Positions 8,296 through 15,216 of a stretch of 64,000 nt of DNA are shown here, piece by piece (position 1 is the stretch's first letter; every line of letters begins with the position of its first letter). The notes beneath the pieces were generated by a model. It saw only the letters and a list, made by a program, of their open reading frames with translations. It had not been told where the DNA came from and did no database searches. The translations under genes and the position numbers were made by a program. The stretch comes from Roseivirga seohaensis (GTDB lineage Bacteria > Bacteroidota > Bacteroidia > Cytophagales > Cyclobacteriaceae): assembly GCF_001592945.1 (NCBI RefSeq), contig NZ_LRPB01000001.1, positions 62,001 through 126,000 of the forward strand. The letters are read 5' to 3'.

Positions 8296-9333
8296 TCATA
8301 GAAAAAACCAGAAGTCGATTACTGGCTGCTTTTTATAGTCTGCTAATCGCTTTCTTATCTGCTCTTTCCCCTTTGGCGATGCCACAACCACCATAATTTG
8401 CGGGTTTTCCAATTCTTGTATAAAGCTTACATGCCTCATTAGCACATTGTACACTTCTAAACCAATTTTCTTTTGATTATTGCATACCCAATAAAACGAC
8501 TGATTTCTTTCCTGAAGAAGTTTGGCCATTTCCTTTCCATTAGTGCCAGCTCCCCAAAGCACCAAAGGTCTTGATTCATCACGATCGAGCTCGAAAAAAT
8601 AGCGCAATTTCAAATCGAAGTAGCGATTGTCTTTATACACTTTAAGCGTTCTTGAAATCCTATCTGGCCTGTCGCGCCAATGGTTAAGCACTTTGTTTAA
8701 GCCCACTATCTTTAACCCATGCTTATAAACCCGAAAACAGAGATCGTAATCTTCTGGATAAACCTCAGGGTTGAAAGCCCCAACAGCATCAAAATCGTCT
8801 TTGTGCATTAACCAGCACTGAGAAGGAATAGAACACTCTTTATAAATTTCTTCATAGTGATTATCATCGGTGGCTATTTCATTTAACCAGCGGTCGTAAC
8901 GTAAAAAACCTTCACCCACTTCGCCTTCATCTACAAAATGGGCTGTGCCTCCTGCCACTACCGTTCCCTTTCCATACTTCTGCCATTCCTCCACCAGCAC
9001 TTGTAGTTTATCTGGCGGCATTATATCATCCGAATCCATTCTATTGATTAATTCACCTTGGGCAAAAGCATAACCATGTTTTAAAGTAGGAATCAGGAAA
9101 TTGCGTTCGCTATGATACAGCTTAATGCGTTTATCTTTTTGAGTATAGGCCTTCAAAATCTCAGGGGTCTCATCTGTAGAATGGTCATTCACGGCAATCA
9201 ATTCCCAATGGGGATAAGACTGAGCAATAATAGAATCTAGGCATTCGTGCAAATAAGGTGCAGTATCTTTTGCGGCCATAATAATGGACACCAATGGCGA
9301 TGCGCCAGAGCTATTTGAGTTCATAGAATGCAT
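8296..9333 (-). CDS. Family 2 glycosyltransferase
   Basis: A 345-residue GT-A glycosyltransferase. The nucleotide-sugar-binding domain occupies about residues 12-230: VSIIMAAKD opens the fold, HECLDSIIAQSYPHWELIAVND is the classic GT2 block, and the metal-binding DxD region is NRMDSDDIMPPDKL near residue 97. PSQCWLMHKDDFDAVGAFNPEVYPEDYDLCFR contains the acceptor-side acidic ED motif. The C-terminal 100 residues (LVLWGAGTNGKEMAKLL onward) look like an extra Rossmann-like domain with its own glycine-rich loop, seen in some GT2 proteins. It should act in surface polysaccharide or glycolipid synthesis at the cytoplasmic membrane. No other sugar genes are nearby. ATG at 9324 is an alternative start. 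Confidence 0.9.
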   Translation of the reverse strand: MHSMNSNSSGASPLVSIIMAAKDTAPYLHECLDSIIAQSYPHWELIAVNDHSTDETPEILKAYTQKDKRIKLYHSERNFLIPTLKHGYAFAQGELINRMDSDDIMPPDKLQVLVEEWQKYGKGTVVAGGTAHFVDEGEVGEGFLRYDRWLNEIATDDNHYEEIYKECSIPSQCWLMHKDDFDAVGAFNPEVYPEDYDLCFRVYKHGLKIVGLNKVLNHWRDRPDRISRTLKVYKDNRYFDLKLRYFFELDRDESRPLVLWGAGTNGKEMAKLLQERNQSFYWVCNNQKKIGLEVYNVLMRHVSFIQELENPQIMVVVASPKGKEQIRKRLADYKKQPVIDFWFFL

Positions 9334-9537
9334 GTTAATTTTCAGCGGGTTTTATAAGTGCCGAATTCAAGAAATTTGAAATTACCGAAATAAAGGGGCA
9401 AAAGCATTGATATTCACATATTCCGAACCCAATTAATAGAGAAGCCCCTCAAGTTTAAAAGATATTCAACAACTTAAGCGGAAGGAATGGAACATTCTCA
9501 ATTCTGACTAAGTTTACAACTCAAACAAAGTAGTGAT

Positions 9538-9852
9538 ATGTCGCAAGTGTTAGAACCAGTAACCATTACACCAAAAGCCTTGGAAGAGGTGAAAAGCATT
9601 ATGTCCAACAAAAGTATTCCTGAAGGATATGGTTTAAGAATTGGCGTAAAAGGTGGTTCTGGCTGCGGTGGAATGGGCTACTTACTGGGCTTCGACAAAC
9701 CCAAAGAAGGTGACATTACTTATCAAGTAGACGGAGTAAATGTACACGTTGAAAAGCGGCAAACCATGTATTTATTGGGCTTAGAAGTCGATTTTCATGA
9801 AGGAGCAGATGCAAGAGGTTTTACTTTCGTAAACCCCGACAAGGAAGAATAA
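9538..9852 (+). CDS. HesB/IscA family iron-sulfur assembly protein lacking the C-terminal CxC
   Basis: A 104-residue A-type scaffold/carrier homologue. The fold is clear: ITPKALEEVKSIM at the N-terminus, LRIGVKGGSGCGGMGYLLGF with the conserved first cysteine near residue 43, and the LLGLEVDF strand. A normal IscA/SufA/ErpA ends with a CxC motif that completes the cluster site. Here that place reads GADARGFTFVNPDKEE with no cysteine, so just one cysteine remains in the protein. Bacteroidota have such a subfamily, so this is probably not decay, but canonical cluster binding is doubtful. No suf or isc genes are nearby. A TAAGTTTA box about 20 bp upstream is a weak -7 candidate. Confidence 0.9.
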   Translation: MSQVLEPVTITPKALEEVKSIMSNKSIPEGYGLRIGVKGGSGCGGMGYLLGFDKPKEGDITYQVDGVNVHVEKRQTMYLLGLEVDFHEGADARGFTFVNPDKEE

Positions 9853-9912
9853 GCTTTAAAAGCGCCAACAAAACTCCTATAATTCTTATATTTTGCCGAG
9901 CAAATAAACATT

Positions 9913-10389
9913 ATGCTTGACAATACTCATCTAATTAACGCGATTACCAAATTTTTAGAACAAATTGGTATTCCTATTCAGTACACATCAATTCAGGAAT
10001 CAACTTTTTTACCTGGTATTAATATAGATAAAGGAGTGCTTTTTATTGACCAAGGTAAGCTGAAATACCCTGGTGACTTACTTCACGAGGCGGGTCATAT
10101 TGCCGTAATGACGCCTAAAGAACGAGCTAGTATTTCTGGTAATATTGAGGAGCACAAACCCGAGGGAGAAAGTGATGAAATGGCGGCTATTTTATGGTCG
10201 TATGCTGCACTAAAGCATTTAAATCTAGCCCCTCAAATTGTGTTTCATCCCGAAGGCTACAAAAACGATTCAGAATGGTTGATCGAAAACTTTGAAAACG
10301 GTCAATACATAGGCCTTCCCCTATTGGAATGGATGGGGCTAACGGATTCAGATAGTTTTCCAAAAATGAAATACTGGCTAAGGCAATAA
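9913..10389 (+). CDS. Hypothetical protein with HEAGH zinc motif, cotranscribed with carbamoyltransferase
   Basis: A 158-residue cytoplasmic protein. LLHEAGHIAV at about residues 57-66 is a HExxH zinc-protease type motif, and SDEMAAILWSYAAL about 20-30 residues later could supply a further metal ligand. This recalls the IrrE/ImmA metallopeptidase arrangement, but the rest is not recognisable. No signal peptide is present. It ends 5 bp before the carbamoyltransferase start, so the two are almost surely cotranscribed and the protein may act with that enzyme. Protease activity is a hypothesis only. Confidence 0.65.
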   Translation: MLDNTHLINAITKFLEQIGIPIQYTSIQESTFLPGINIDKGVLFIDQGKLKYPGDLLHEAGHIAVMTPKERASISGNIEEHKPEGESDEMAAILWSYAALKHLNLAPQIVFHPEGYKNDSEWLIENFENGQYIGLPLLEWMGLTDSDSFPKMKYWLRQ

Positions 10390-10394
10390 GGAAC

Positions 10395-12089
10395 ATGCTT
10401 AAAGACATTTACGTTTTGGGTACTGGCTTATCGCATGATGGTTCGGCTGTAATTCTAAAAAATGGTGAGGTAGCCATTGCCATAGAAAAGGAAAGGCTAA
10501 GCCGAATCAAACATGATGGAGGCAATGATAACCTTGCTATTCAATATTGCCTAGATGCACTCAGAATTACAATGGATGACATTGCACTTACTGTACAATG
10601 TGAGAATTTTGTAGTTCCAGAACGCAACCGATTTCAGGGAGAAAGGATTTTTAAAGGTTATCCCAAAACACCCCTCCACTCTATTTCTCACCATTTGGCA
10701 CATGCATACAGCACTATTGGCACTAGCCCTTTTTCGGCATTCAATATCTTGGTGATTGATGGTTGTGGCAGTCCTTATCAACAATGTACCGAAGATTTAC
10801 ACCCTTCACTGGAAGAATTAGGGCTTTCTGAAAACGGACTTAGTGGCCTCATATGTGAAAAAGATAGCTTCTACCATTATGATGGAAAAAAGCTTCAAGT
10901 TCTTTTCAAGGACTTTAGCAAAATGGACATACCAAAAGGGAATACGGTTCAGATGCCCACTACCAAACATTCAATTGGTGGATTTTATGCTTACATAAGC
11001 CAATATTGCTTCGGAAACATGAGCGATGCCGGTAAATTGATGGGCTTGGCTCCTTTCGGAAATAAGAACGTGTATACGCAAGAAGCTTTTAGTTTTGAAA
11101 ATGGAAGGGTGTTTGTTCGTGAAGAATGGAAAACAAGCCTAAAAACCCCAGCCTTAGATTACTCTACTTTTCAGAAGAATTTTCAATACTATGCAGATAT
11201 CGCTTTTTGGGCACAGAAAGAAGTAGAAAAAGCCATCATTTATATAGTCGAAAGTAGAACTTCATTAAACGGTAATCAGCCTTTATGTTACTCTGGAGGC
11301 GTGGCATTAAACGCAGTGGCAAATGCCAAAATGATTCAAAAGGGACTTGTTAACCAACTTTACATTGAACCTGCAGCAGCAGATAATGGACTGGCTTTGG
11401 GCTGTGCTTACTATGGTTGGTTAGAATTATTAAAAGGAAAAAGAAAGCAGCATAACGGAAACACTTGCTTTGGTATTTCTTATTCCGATGAAGATGTAGC
11501 TGAAACACTAAAAGATTCGTTTCCGAACTTAAACGTAACGCATTATCAAAACCGTAGTGAGTTTCTAAGCTCTACAGCAAAACTTATTTCTGAAGGAAAA
11601 ACAATTGGTTGGTTTCAGGGTAGATGTGAGTTTGGCCCAAGGGCATTGGGAAGTAGATCAATATTGGCCTGTCCATTTAATGAAAGAATGCAGCTCCATA
11701 TCAATCAAAACATCAAATTTCGTGAAGACTTTAGACCTTTCGCTCCTGCTGTGCTTGCAAAAGATGTTCACCTTTATTTCAAACATGGCTTTGAAAGCCC
11801 CTATATGATTTTAGTTGATGAAGTTAAAGAAGAGTGGATCAATAAATTAAAAGCCGTTTCCCATGTTAACGGTTCCGCCAGAGTACAAACTGTGGGTGGT
11901 ATTTGGAACAAACCTTTCTATGAACTATTATTAGAGTTAAAAAACATAAGTGGGCATGGAATGGTGCTTAACACCTCTTTTAATAAAAAAGGCCAGCCCA
12001 TAGTTGAAACACCTCAGCAGGCCATCGAGCTTTTCAACGAATCCGAATTAGATGTTTTAGCCATTGAAAACTACATTATTCAGAAATAG
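10395..12089 (+). CDS. NodU/CmcH-family carbamoyltransferase
   Basis: Transfers a carbamoyl group from carbamoyl phosphate, via a carbamoyl-adenylate, to a hydroxyl group, as in NodU, CmcH and TobZ. The 564 residues cover both domains: the N-terminal ASKHA/Kae1-like domain, with GTGLSHDGSAVIL at about 8-20 and SISHHLAHAYSTIG at about 96-109 carrying the metal histidines; the SGGVALNAVANAK block near 303; and the C-terminal domain, with GWFQGRCEFGPRALGSRSIL at about 408-427 and FRPFAPAVL. The substrate is unknown. Its 3' end overlaps the convergent hydroxylase gene by 14 bp, and an ATP-grasp gene lies just beyond, which suggests a small tailoring cluster. Unusually, the phrase DGCGSPYQQ sits where sugar-modifying members vary. 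Confidence 0.92.
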   Translation: MLKDIYVLGTGLSHDGSAVILKNGEVAIAIEKERLSRIKHDGGNDNLAIQYCLDALRITMDDIALTVQCENFVVPERNRFQGERIFKGYPKTPLHSISHHLAHAYSTIGTSPFSAFNILVIDGCGSPYQQCTEDLHPSLEELGLSENGLSGLICEKDSFYHYDGKKLQVLFKDFSKMDIPKGNTVQMPTTKHSIGGFYAYISQYCFGNMSDAGKLMGLAPFGNKNVYTQEAFSFENGRVFVREEWKTSLKTPALDYSTFQKNFQYYADIAFWAQKEVEKAIIYIVESRTSLNGNQPLCYSGGVALNAVANAKMIQKGLVNQLYIEPAAADNGLALGCAYYGWLELLKGKRKQHNGNTCFGISYSDEDVAETLKDSFPNLNVTHYQNRSEFLSSTAKLISEGKTIGWFQGRCEFGPRALGSRSILACPFNERMQLHINQNIKFREDFRPFAPAVLAKDVHLYFKHGFESPYMILVDEVKEEWINKLKAVSHVNGSARVQTVGGIWNKPFYELLLELKNISGHGMVLNTSFNKKGQPIVETPQQAIELFNESELDVLAIENYIIQK

Positions 12090-12651
12090 CCTCTGGCAAT
12101 AATTGATCTTTAAGCCAGCCATTTAACTCCATATCTAACACCATATGAACGCGATCTTCAGTGCCACGATTATGAACCGAATGAGGATCAGAGAGTCGAC
12201 AATACCAACATTCACCTGCCTTCATAATTACTCGTTTTTTGTTTAGATAGAACTCTACGTTGTCATTAGTCACTACAGGAACATGGAGCCTTACAATTCC
12301 ATTTTCTTCATCCAAATCATAATCCCGATGCTCCTTAATTTCCGAGCCTGCACCAAGCTTCATTAGTCTAACACTTGTTATTTTGGTTTTAAATGTTCCA
12401 ATTACTTGTCTAAAATACTCACAGTTCGCTAAAAAAGGGGTGTCTTCAAATTCTGTAACACCGGGAGCAGAAAAAATCATGAGGATAGGATGAGTTGCTC
12501 CTTTTGGCCCTCTGAGTGGAATCACACTCCAATCTCCAGAATAGTTATCCTTCACAAAATGTTCGGTCCAATCTCCATATATTTTGTTAAGATCATTAAC
12601 CAATAAGGATTTATCAAAATGAAATGGAAGGCGTACTTTTTCTGGCAACAT
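12076..12651 (-). CDS. Soluble aspartyl/asparaginyl beta-hydroxylase family protein
   Basis: A 191-residue Fe(II)/2-oxoglutarate dioxygenase without membrane anchor. SEIKEHRDYDLDEENG (about residues 106-121) gives the first metal ligands (HxD) and VRLHVPVVTN the core strand; DPHSVHNRGTEDRVHMVLDM (about 156-175) supplies the distal histidine and the 2-oxoglutarate-binding arginine. Small members of this family hydroxylate free amino acids, peptides or peptidyl-carrier-bound residues. It is convergent with the carbamoyltransferase gene (14-bp overlap) and divergent from the ATP-grasp gene, which makes a hydroxylate-then-carbamoylate scheme worth testing. The family assignment is good; the substrate is unknown. 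Confidence 0.86.
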   Translation of the reverse strand: MLPEKVRLPFHFDKSLLVNDLNKIYGDWTEHFVKDNYSGDWSVIPLRGPKGATHPILMIFSAPGVTEFEDTPFLANCEYFRQVIGTFKTKITSVRLMKLGAGSEIKEHRDYDLDEENGIVRLHVPVVTNDNVEFYLNKKRVIMKAGECWYCRLSDPHSVHNRGTEDRVHMVLDMELNGWLKDQLLPEAISE

Positions 12652-12678
12652 AGGCCTACAATTTACAGTAGAAAAAAC

Positions 12679-12708
12679 TTTTGTGTGTAAGGAATGAAAT
12701 TATATTTG
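12679..12708 (+). promoter_or_regulatory. Predicted promoter of ATP-grasp gene
   Basis: TATATTTG at 12701-12708 is a perfect -7 box, with TTTTG at 12679-12683, 17 bp upstream. It lies inside the longest open frame (ATG at 12694), which makes that upstream start unlikely and favours the ATG at 12724, 15 bp after the box. Confidence 0.45.
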
Positions 12709-12723
12709 CCTCAAATAGTCACT

Positions 12724-13605
12724 ATGGTTCAATTCGATATAGTAATCGCAACCTGCGATAAGTATGTAGCTCCAGAAAAGATCACTCCTTATGTGCAGAA
12801 TGTTCTCACAGAAGATCAAATCATACTTTCTGCTTTGGAAAAGAAAGGGCTTAAAGCAGTTCGTAAATCATGGTCAGACCCTGATTTTGATTGGAGTAGC
12901 ACAGATAAAGTACTAATCAGAACTACTTGGGATTACTTTGAGCGCTTTGAAGAATGGCAGTTGTGGCTAGATTTGGTTTCAGAGAAAAGCACCTTGATTA
13001 ACGCCATAGACTTGGTGCGCTGGAATATGGACAAGCATTATTTGGGCGATCTAGAAAAGCGCGGCATTAACATTCCCAAAACCCATTATATAGAAAAAGG
13101 CACTACCACTTCTTTGAAAGAACTACATACACTAACAGGTTGGGAAGAAACCATTTTAAAGCCTTGCGTATCGGGGGCATCGCGCCACACTTACAAGTTA
13201 AATGCAGATAATATTGAAGCACACGAGGCCATTTTTCAAAAATTAATTCAGAACGAAGCCTTTATGCTTCAGCCTTTTCAGAAGAATATTTTTAAAGGTG
13301 AAATTTCCTTAATGGTGATGGGTGGCCAATTTACTCATGCGGTATTAAAAGTGGCCAAACCGGGTGATTTCCGTGTGCAGGATGATTTTGGTGGAAGCGT
13401 CCACGACTATCAACCTACTCAAGCAGAAATGGATTTCGCTGAAAAAGCAGTGTCGGTTTGCAGCCCAAGTCCTTCTTTGGCTCGAGTAGATATTATTCGG
13501 GATAACAATGATGAACTGGCCATTATCGAGTTAGAAATGATTGAACCAGAACTTTGGTTTAGGTTGAACCCAAAGGCTGCTGATGTTTTGGCGGATTGTA
13601 TTTAA
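12724..13605 (+). CDS. ATP-grasp domain protein
   Basis: A 293-residue ATP-grasp enzyme, expected to make an amide, thioester or similar bond via an acyl phosphate. After VQFDIVIATCDKY comes a preATP-grasp domain. VLIRTTWDYFERFEEW, DLVRWNMDKHYL, EETILKPCVSGASRHT (ATP-binding strand near residue 145), MLQPFQKNIFKGEISLMVM and the terminal metal-binding ELEMIEPELWFRLNP match the group that includes the cycloserine enzyme DcsG. I prefer the ATG at 12724 over 12694 because a -7 box overlaps the upstream codons and the family begins at the first strand. The neighbouring hydroxylase and carbamoyltransferase genes make a role in modifying a hydroxylated amino acid plausible but unproven. Confidence 0.85.
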   Translation: MVQFDIVIATCDKYVAPEKITPYVQNVLTEDQIILSALEKKGLKAVRKSWSDPDFDWSSTDKVLIRTTWDYFERFEEWQLWLDLVSEKSTLINAIDLVRWNMDKHYLGDLEKRGINIPKTHYIEKGTTTSLKELHTLTGWEETILKPCVSGASRHTYKLNADNIEAHEAIFQKLIQNEAFMLQPFQKNIFKGEISLMVMGGQFTHAVLKVAKPGDFRVQDDFGGSVHDYQPTQAEMDFAEKAVSVCSPSPSLARVDIIRDNNDELAIIELEMIEPELWFRLNPKAADVLADCI

Positions 13606-13704
13606 GTTTCTTCGCCATTCAAATGGCCGAGTGAGTAGTTGACCAAATTCTTAGGCAGGTTAATTATTAAAAAACATATCTTTCATACTATCAAACGATT
13701 TGCT

Positions 13705-14283
13705 ATGAAAAGAACATTCCTCTTCACATTGCTGCTTCTGACTTCATTTTTCGGTCTTAAAGCCCAAGTGATAAATATTGAAATAAAAACCGAATTGGGT
13801 TCCATTATGGCCGAACTTAACCCAGATAAGGCGCCTATTACTGTAGCAAATTTCATTAAGTACATTGAGAACCATAAGTTTGATAGCGCCAGTTTTTACC
13901 GTACAGTAAGAATGGACAATCAACCCAATAATGAGGTGAAGATTGAAGTGATTCAAGGTGGAATTTCCTATAACCGTTCGGTGACTTCTTATCCGCCTAT
14001 TGAACATGAAACCACCGAGAAAACTGGAATTTTACACAAAGACGGTGTTTTATCTATGGCTCGTGTTGGGCCGGGCACGGCTACTGCTGAATTTTTCATC
14101 TGTATCGGAGACCAACCTTCACTGGATTTCGGAGGAAAGAGAAACCCTGATGGGCAAGGTTTCGCCACCTTTGGTAAGGTGACCAAAGGAATGGATATCG
14201 TTAAAAAAATTCAGCAACGAGAAGACAAAAATCAATACCTAGTAGAGAAGGTTAAGATTTACTCGATTAGTATTTTGAAGTAA
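13705..14283 (+). CDS. Secreted cyclophilin-type peptidyl-prolyl isomerase
   Basis: A 192-residue protein with a Sec signal peptide (about residues 1-20, MKRTFLFTLLLLTSF then a GLKAQ end) and one cyclophilin domain. Motifs: IKTELGSIMAEL, APITVANFIKYIE, FYRTVR, VIQGG near residue 86, LSMARVGPGTATAEFFICIGD near 117-137 and FATFGKVTKGMDIV near 160. It should catalyse proline isomerisation during folding in the periplasm. A longer frame opens at 13639, but the ATG at 13705 begins a proper signal peptide and is taken as the start. It is preceded by about 100 bp with no gene. Confidence 0.92.
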   Translation: MKRTFLFTLLLLTSFFGLKAQVINIEIKTELGSIMAELNPDKAPITVANFIKYIENHKFDSASFYRTVRMDNQPNNEVKIEVIQGGISYNRSVTSYPPIEHETTEKTGILHKDGVLSMARVGPGTATAEFFICIGDQPSLDFGGKRNPDGQGFATFGKVTKGMDIVKKIQQREDKNQYLVEKVKIYSISILK

Positions 14284-14367
14284 GCTTAAATCATAATTAA
14301 AGAAAGTCACTAAATGGAAGGCTTAACTTGTTGAAAGGGCTTCTACAATAACTAGGATAAGAAATCC

Positions 14368-14375
14368 TATATTTG
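14368..14375 (+). promoter_or_regulatory. -7 box upstream of zeta-toxin-like gene
   Basis: TATATTTG matches the Bacteroidota -7 consensus exactly and ends 13 bp before the ATG at 14389. No convincing TTTG element is seen 19-21 bp upstream. It suggests the frameshifted gene may still be transcribed. Confidence 0.35.
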
Positions 14376-14388
14376 TGATGTGAAGAGA

Positions 14389-14954
14389 ATGTACATCATA
14401 GCAGGGCCAATGGAGCTGGAAAGACAACTCTTTCCTACACAATTCTTCCAGAAATATTTGACTGTGACGAATTCGTAAACGCAGATGAAATAGCGAAAGG
14501 GATTTCTCCTTTAAACCCAGAGAAAGCTGGCATCAGAGCTGGCAGATTAATGCTTCTAAGGATCAAAGAACTGGTAAACAATGAAGAATCATTTGCGTTT
14601 GAAACAACGTTATCAACAAAGTCTTATCAAGGGTTTGTTAAAATGACAAGAGTACGTGATTACGAAGTTATACTGCTTTTCTTAGCACTTGACTCCGTTG
14701 GCTTGGCAATTCATAGAGTTGAAACAAGAGTTAAAGAAGGAGGGCATAACATTCCAGTTACAACAATTGAAAGAAGATACTTTAACGGTTTAGTAAACTT
14801 CTTTAAAATCTATAAATCCATTGTGGATAAATGGATTTTGGTGGACAACTCGTCTGAAAATTTTGAGTTTATTGCTCAAGGATCGGGTTCTGAAGTGGTT
14901 ATAAAAAATGAAAAAATTTGGTCTGATTTAAACAGAAAGTATAATGGACATTAA
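14389..14954 (+). pseudogene. Zeta-toxin-like P-loop ATPase, frameshifted in the Walker A motif
   Basis: The first codons read MYIIAGP and then lose frame. One base appears to be missing after 14408; if it is restored, the frame continues as NGAGKTTLSYTILPEI, completing a Walker A motif, then NADEIAKGISPLNPEKAG, FETTLS near 14600 and RVKEGGHNIP with IERRY near 14740-14780, all landmarks of the zeta toxin/COG4185 ATPase family. The frame from 14409 to the stop at 14952 is clean, so the lesion is recent or is a sequencing error. The longest intact frame starts at 14550 and lacks the P-loop. A GTG at 14380 is another possible start. The downstream partner gene overlaps the end by 11 bp. Confidence 0.8.
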
Positions 14955-15126
14955 AGACGAATTAAAAGAATTAGAGCAAAAAGTAAGCTTGGGACTTAAG
15001 GAGGCTTACAGAAAAATGGTTGAGTTCAAGAAAAGGAACAATAGTCCTTTAATCGTTTCTCGCAACGGAAAAGTAATTGAAATAGCTCCGAAAGACATAC
15101 CTCTTACTACGAATTCCAAGAACTAA
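14944..15126 (+). CDS. Small protein paired with zeta-toxin-like gene
   Basis: A 60-residue protein: a charged helical N-terminus (DELKELEQKVSLGLKEAYRK) followed by NSPLIVSRNGKVIEIAPKDI. Small proteins with this SPLxVxxxGKxxxxxP ending occur beside COG4185 ATPases in many bacteria, and they are presumed antitoxins or partners. The ATG lies inside the last codons of the ATPase gene (11-bp overlap), so the two are translationally coupled. It is intact although the ATPase is frameshifted. Short, but the start overlap and recognisable partner support it as a real gene. Confidence 0.7.
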   Translation: MDIKDELKELEQKVSLGLKEAYRKMVEFKKRNNSPLIVSRNGKVIEIAPKDIPLTTNSKN

Positions 15127-15154
15127 TTTCATTTGAAATAATTCAACTTCCCAT

Positions 15155-15188
15155 AAAAAAACCGACTCGAAATAAATCAAGCCGGTTT
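15155..15188 (-). terminator. Rho-independent terminator of RND operon
   Basis: Read on the minus strand, an imperfect 12-bp stem (AAACCGGCTTGA with TCGAGTCGGTTT, two mismatches, loop of 6) is followed by a run of seven T. It begins about 28 bp after the RND permease stop at 15217. Confidence 0.65.
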
Positions 15189-15216
15189 CCATACATCAAC
15201 AACTAACAACTATTTT

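Noticed and set aside
2032-12651. The two Asp/Asn hydroxylases as recent duplicates
   Set aside because: One has a membrane anchor and is 266 residues, the other is soluble and 191 residues; outside the metal motifs I see little similarity.
13639-13704. Upstream start for the cyclophilin gene
   Set aside because: The added 22 residues are not a signal peptide, whereas the ATG at 13705 begins one.
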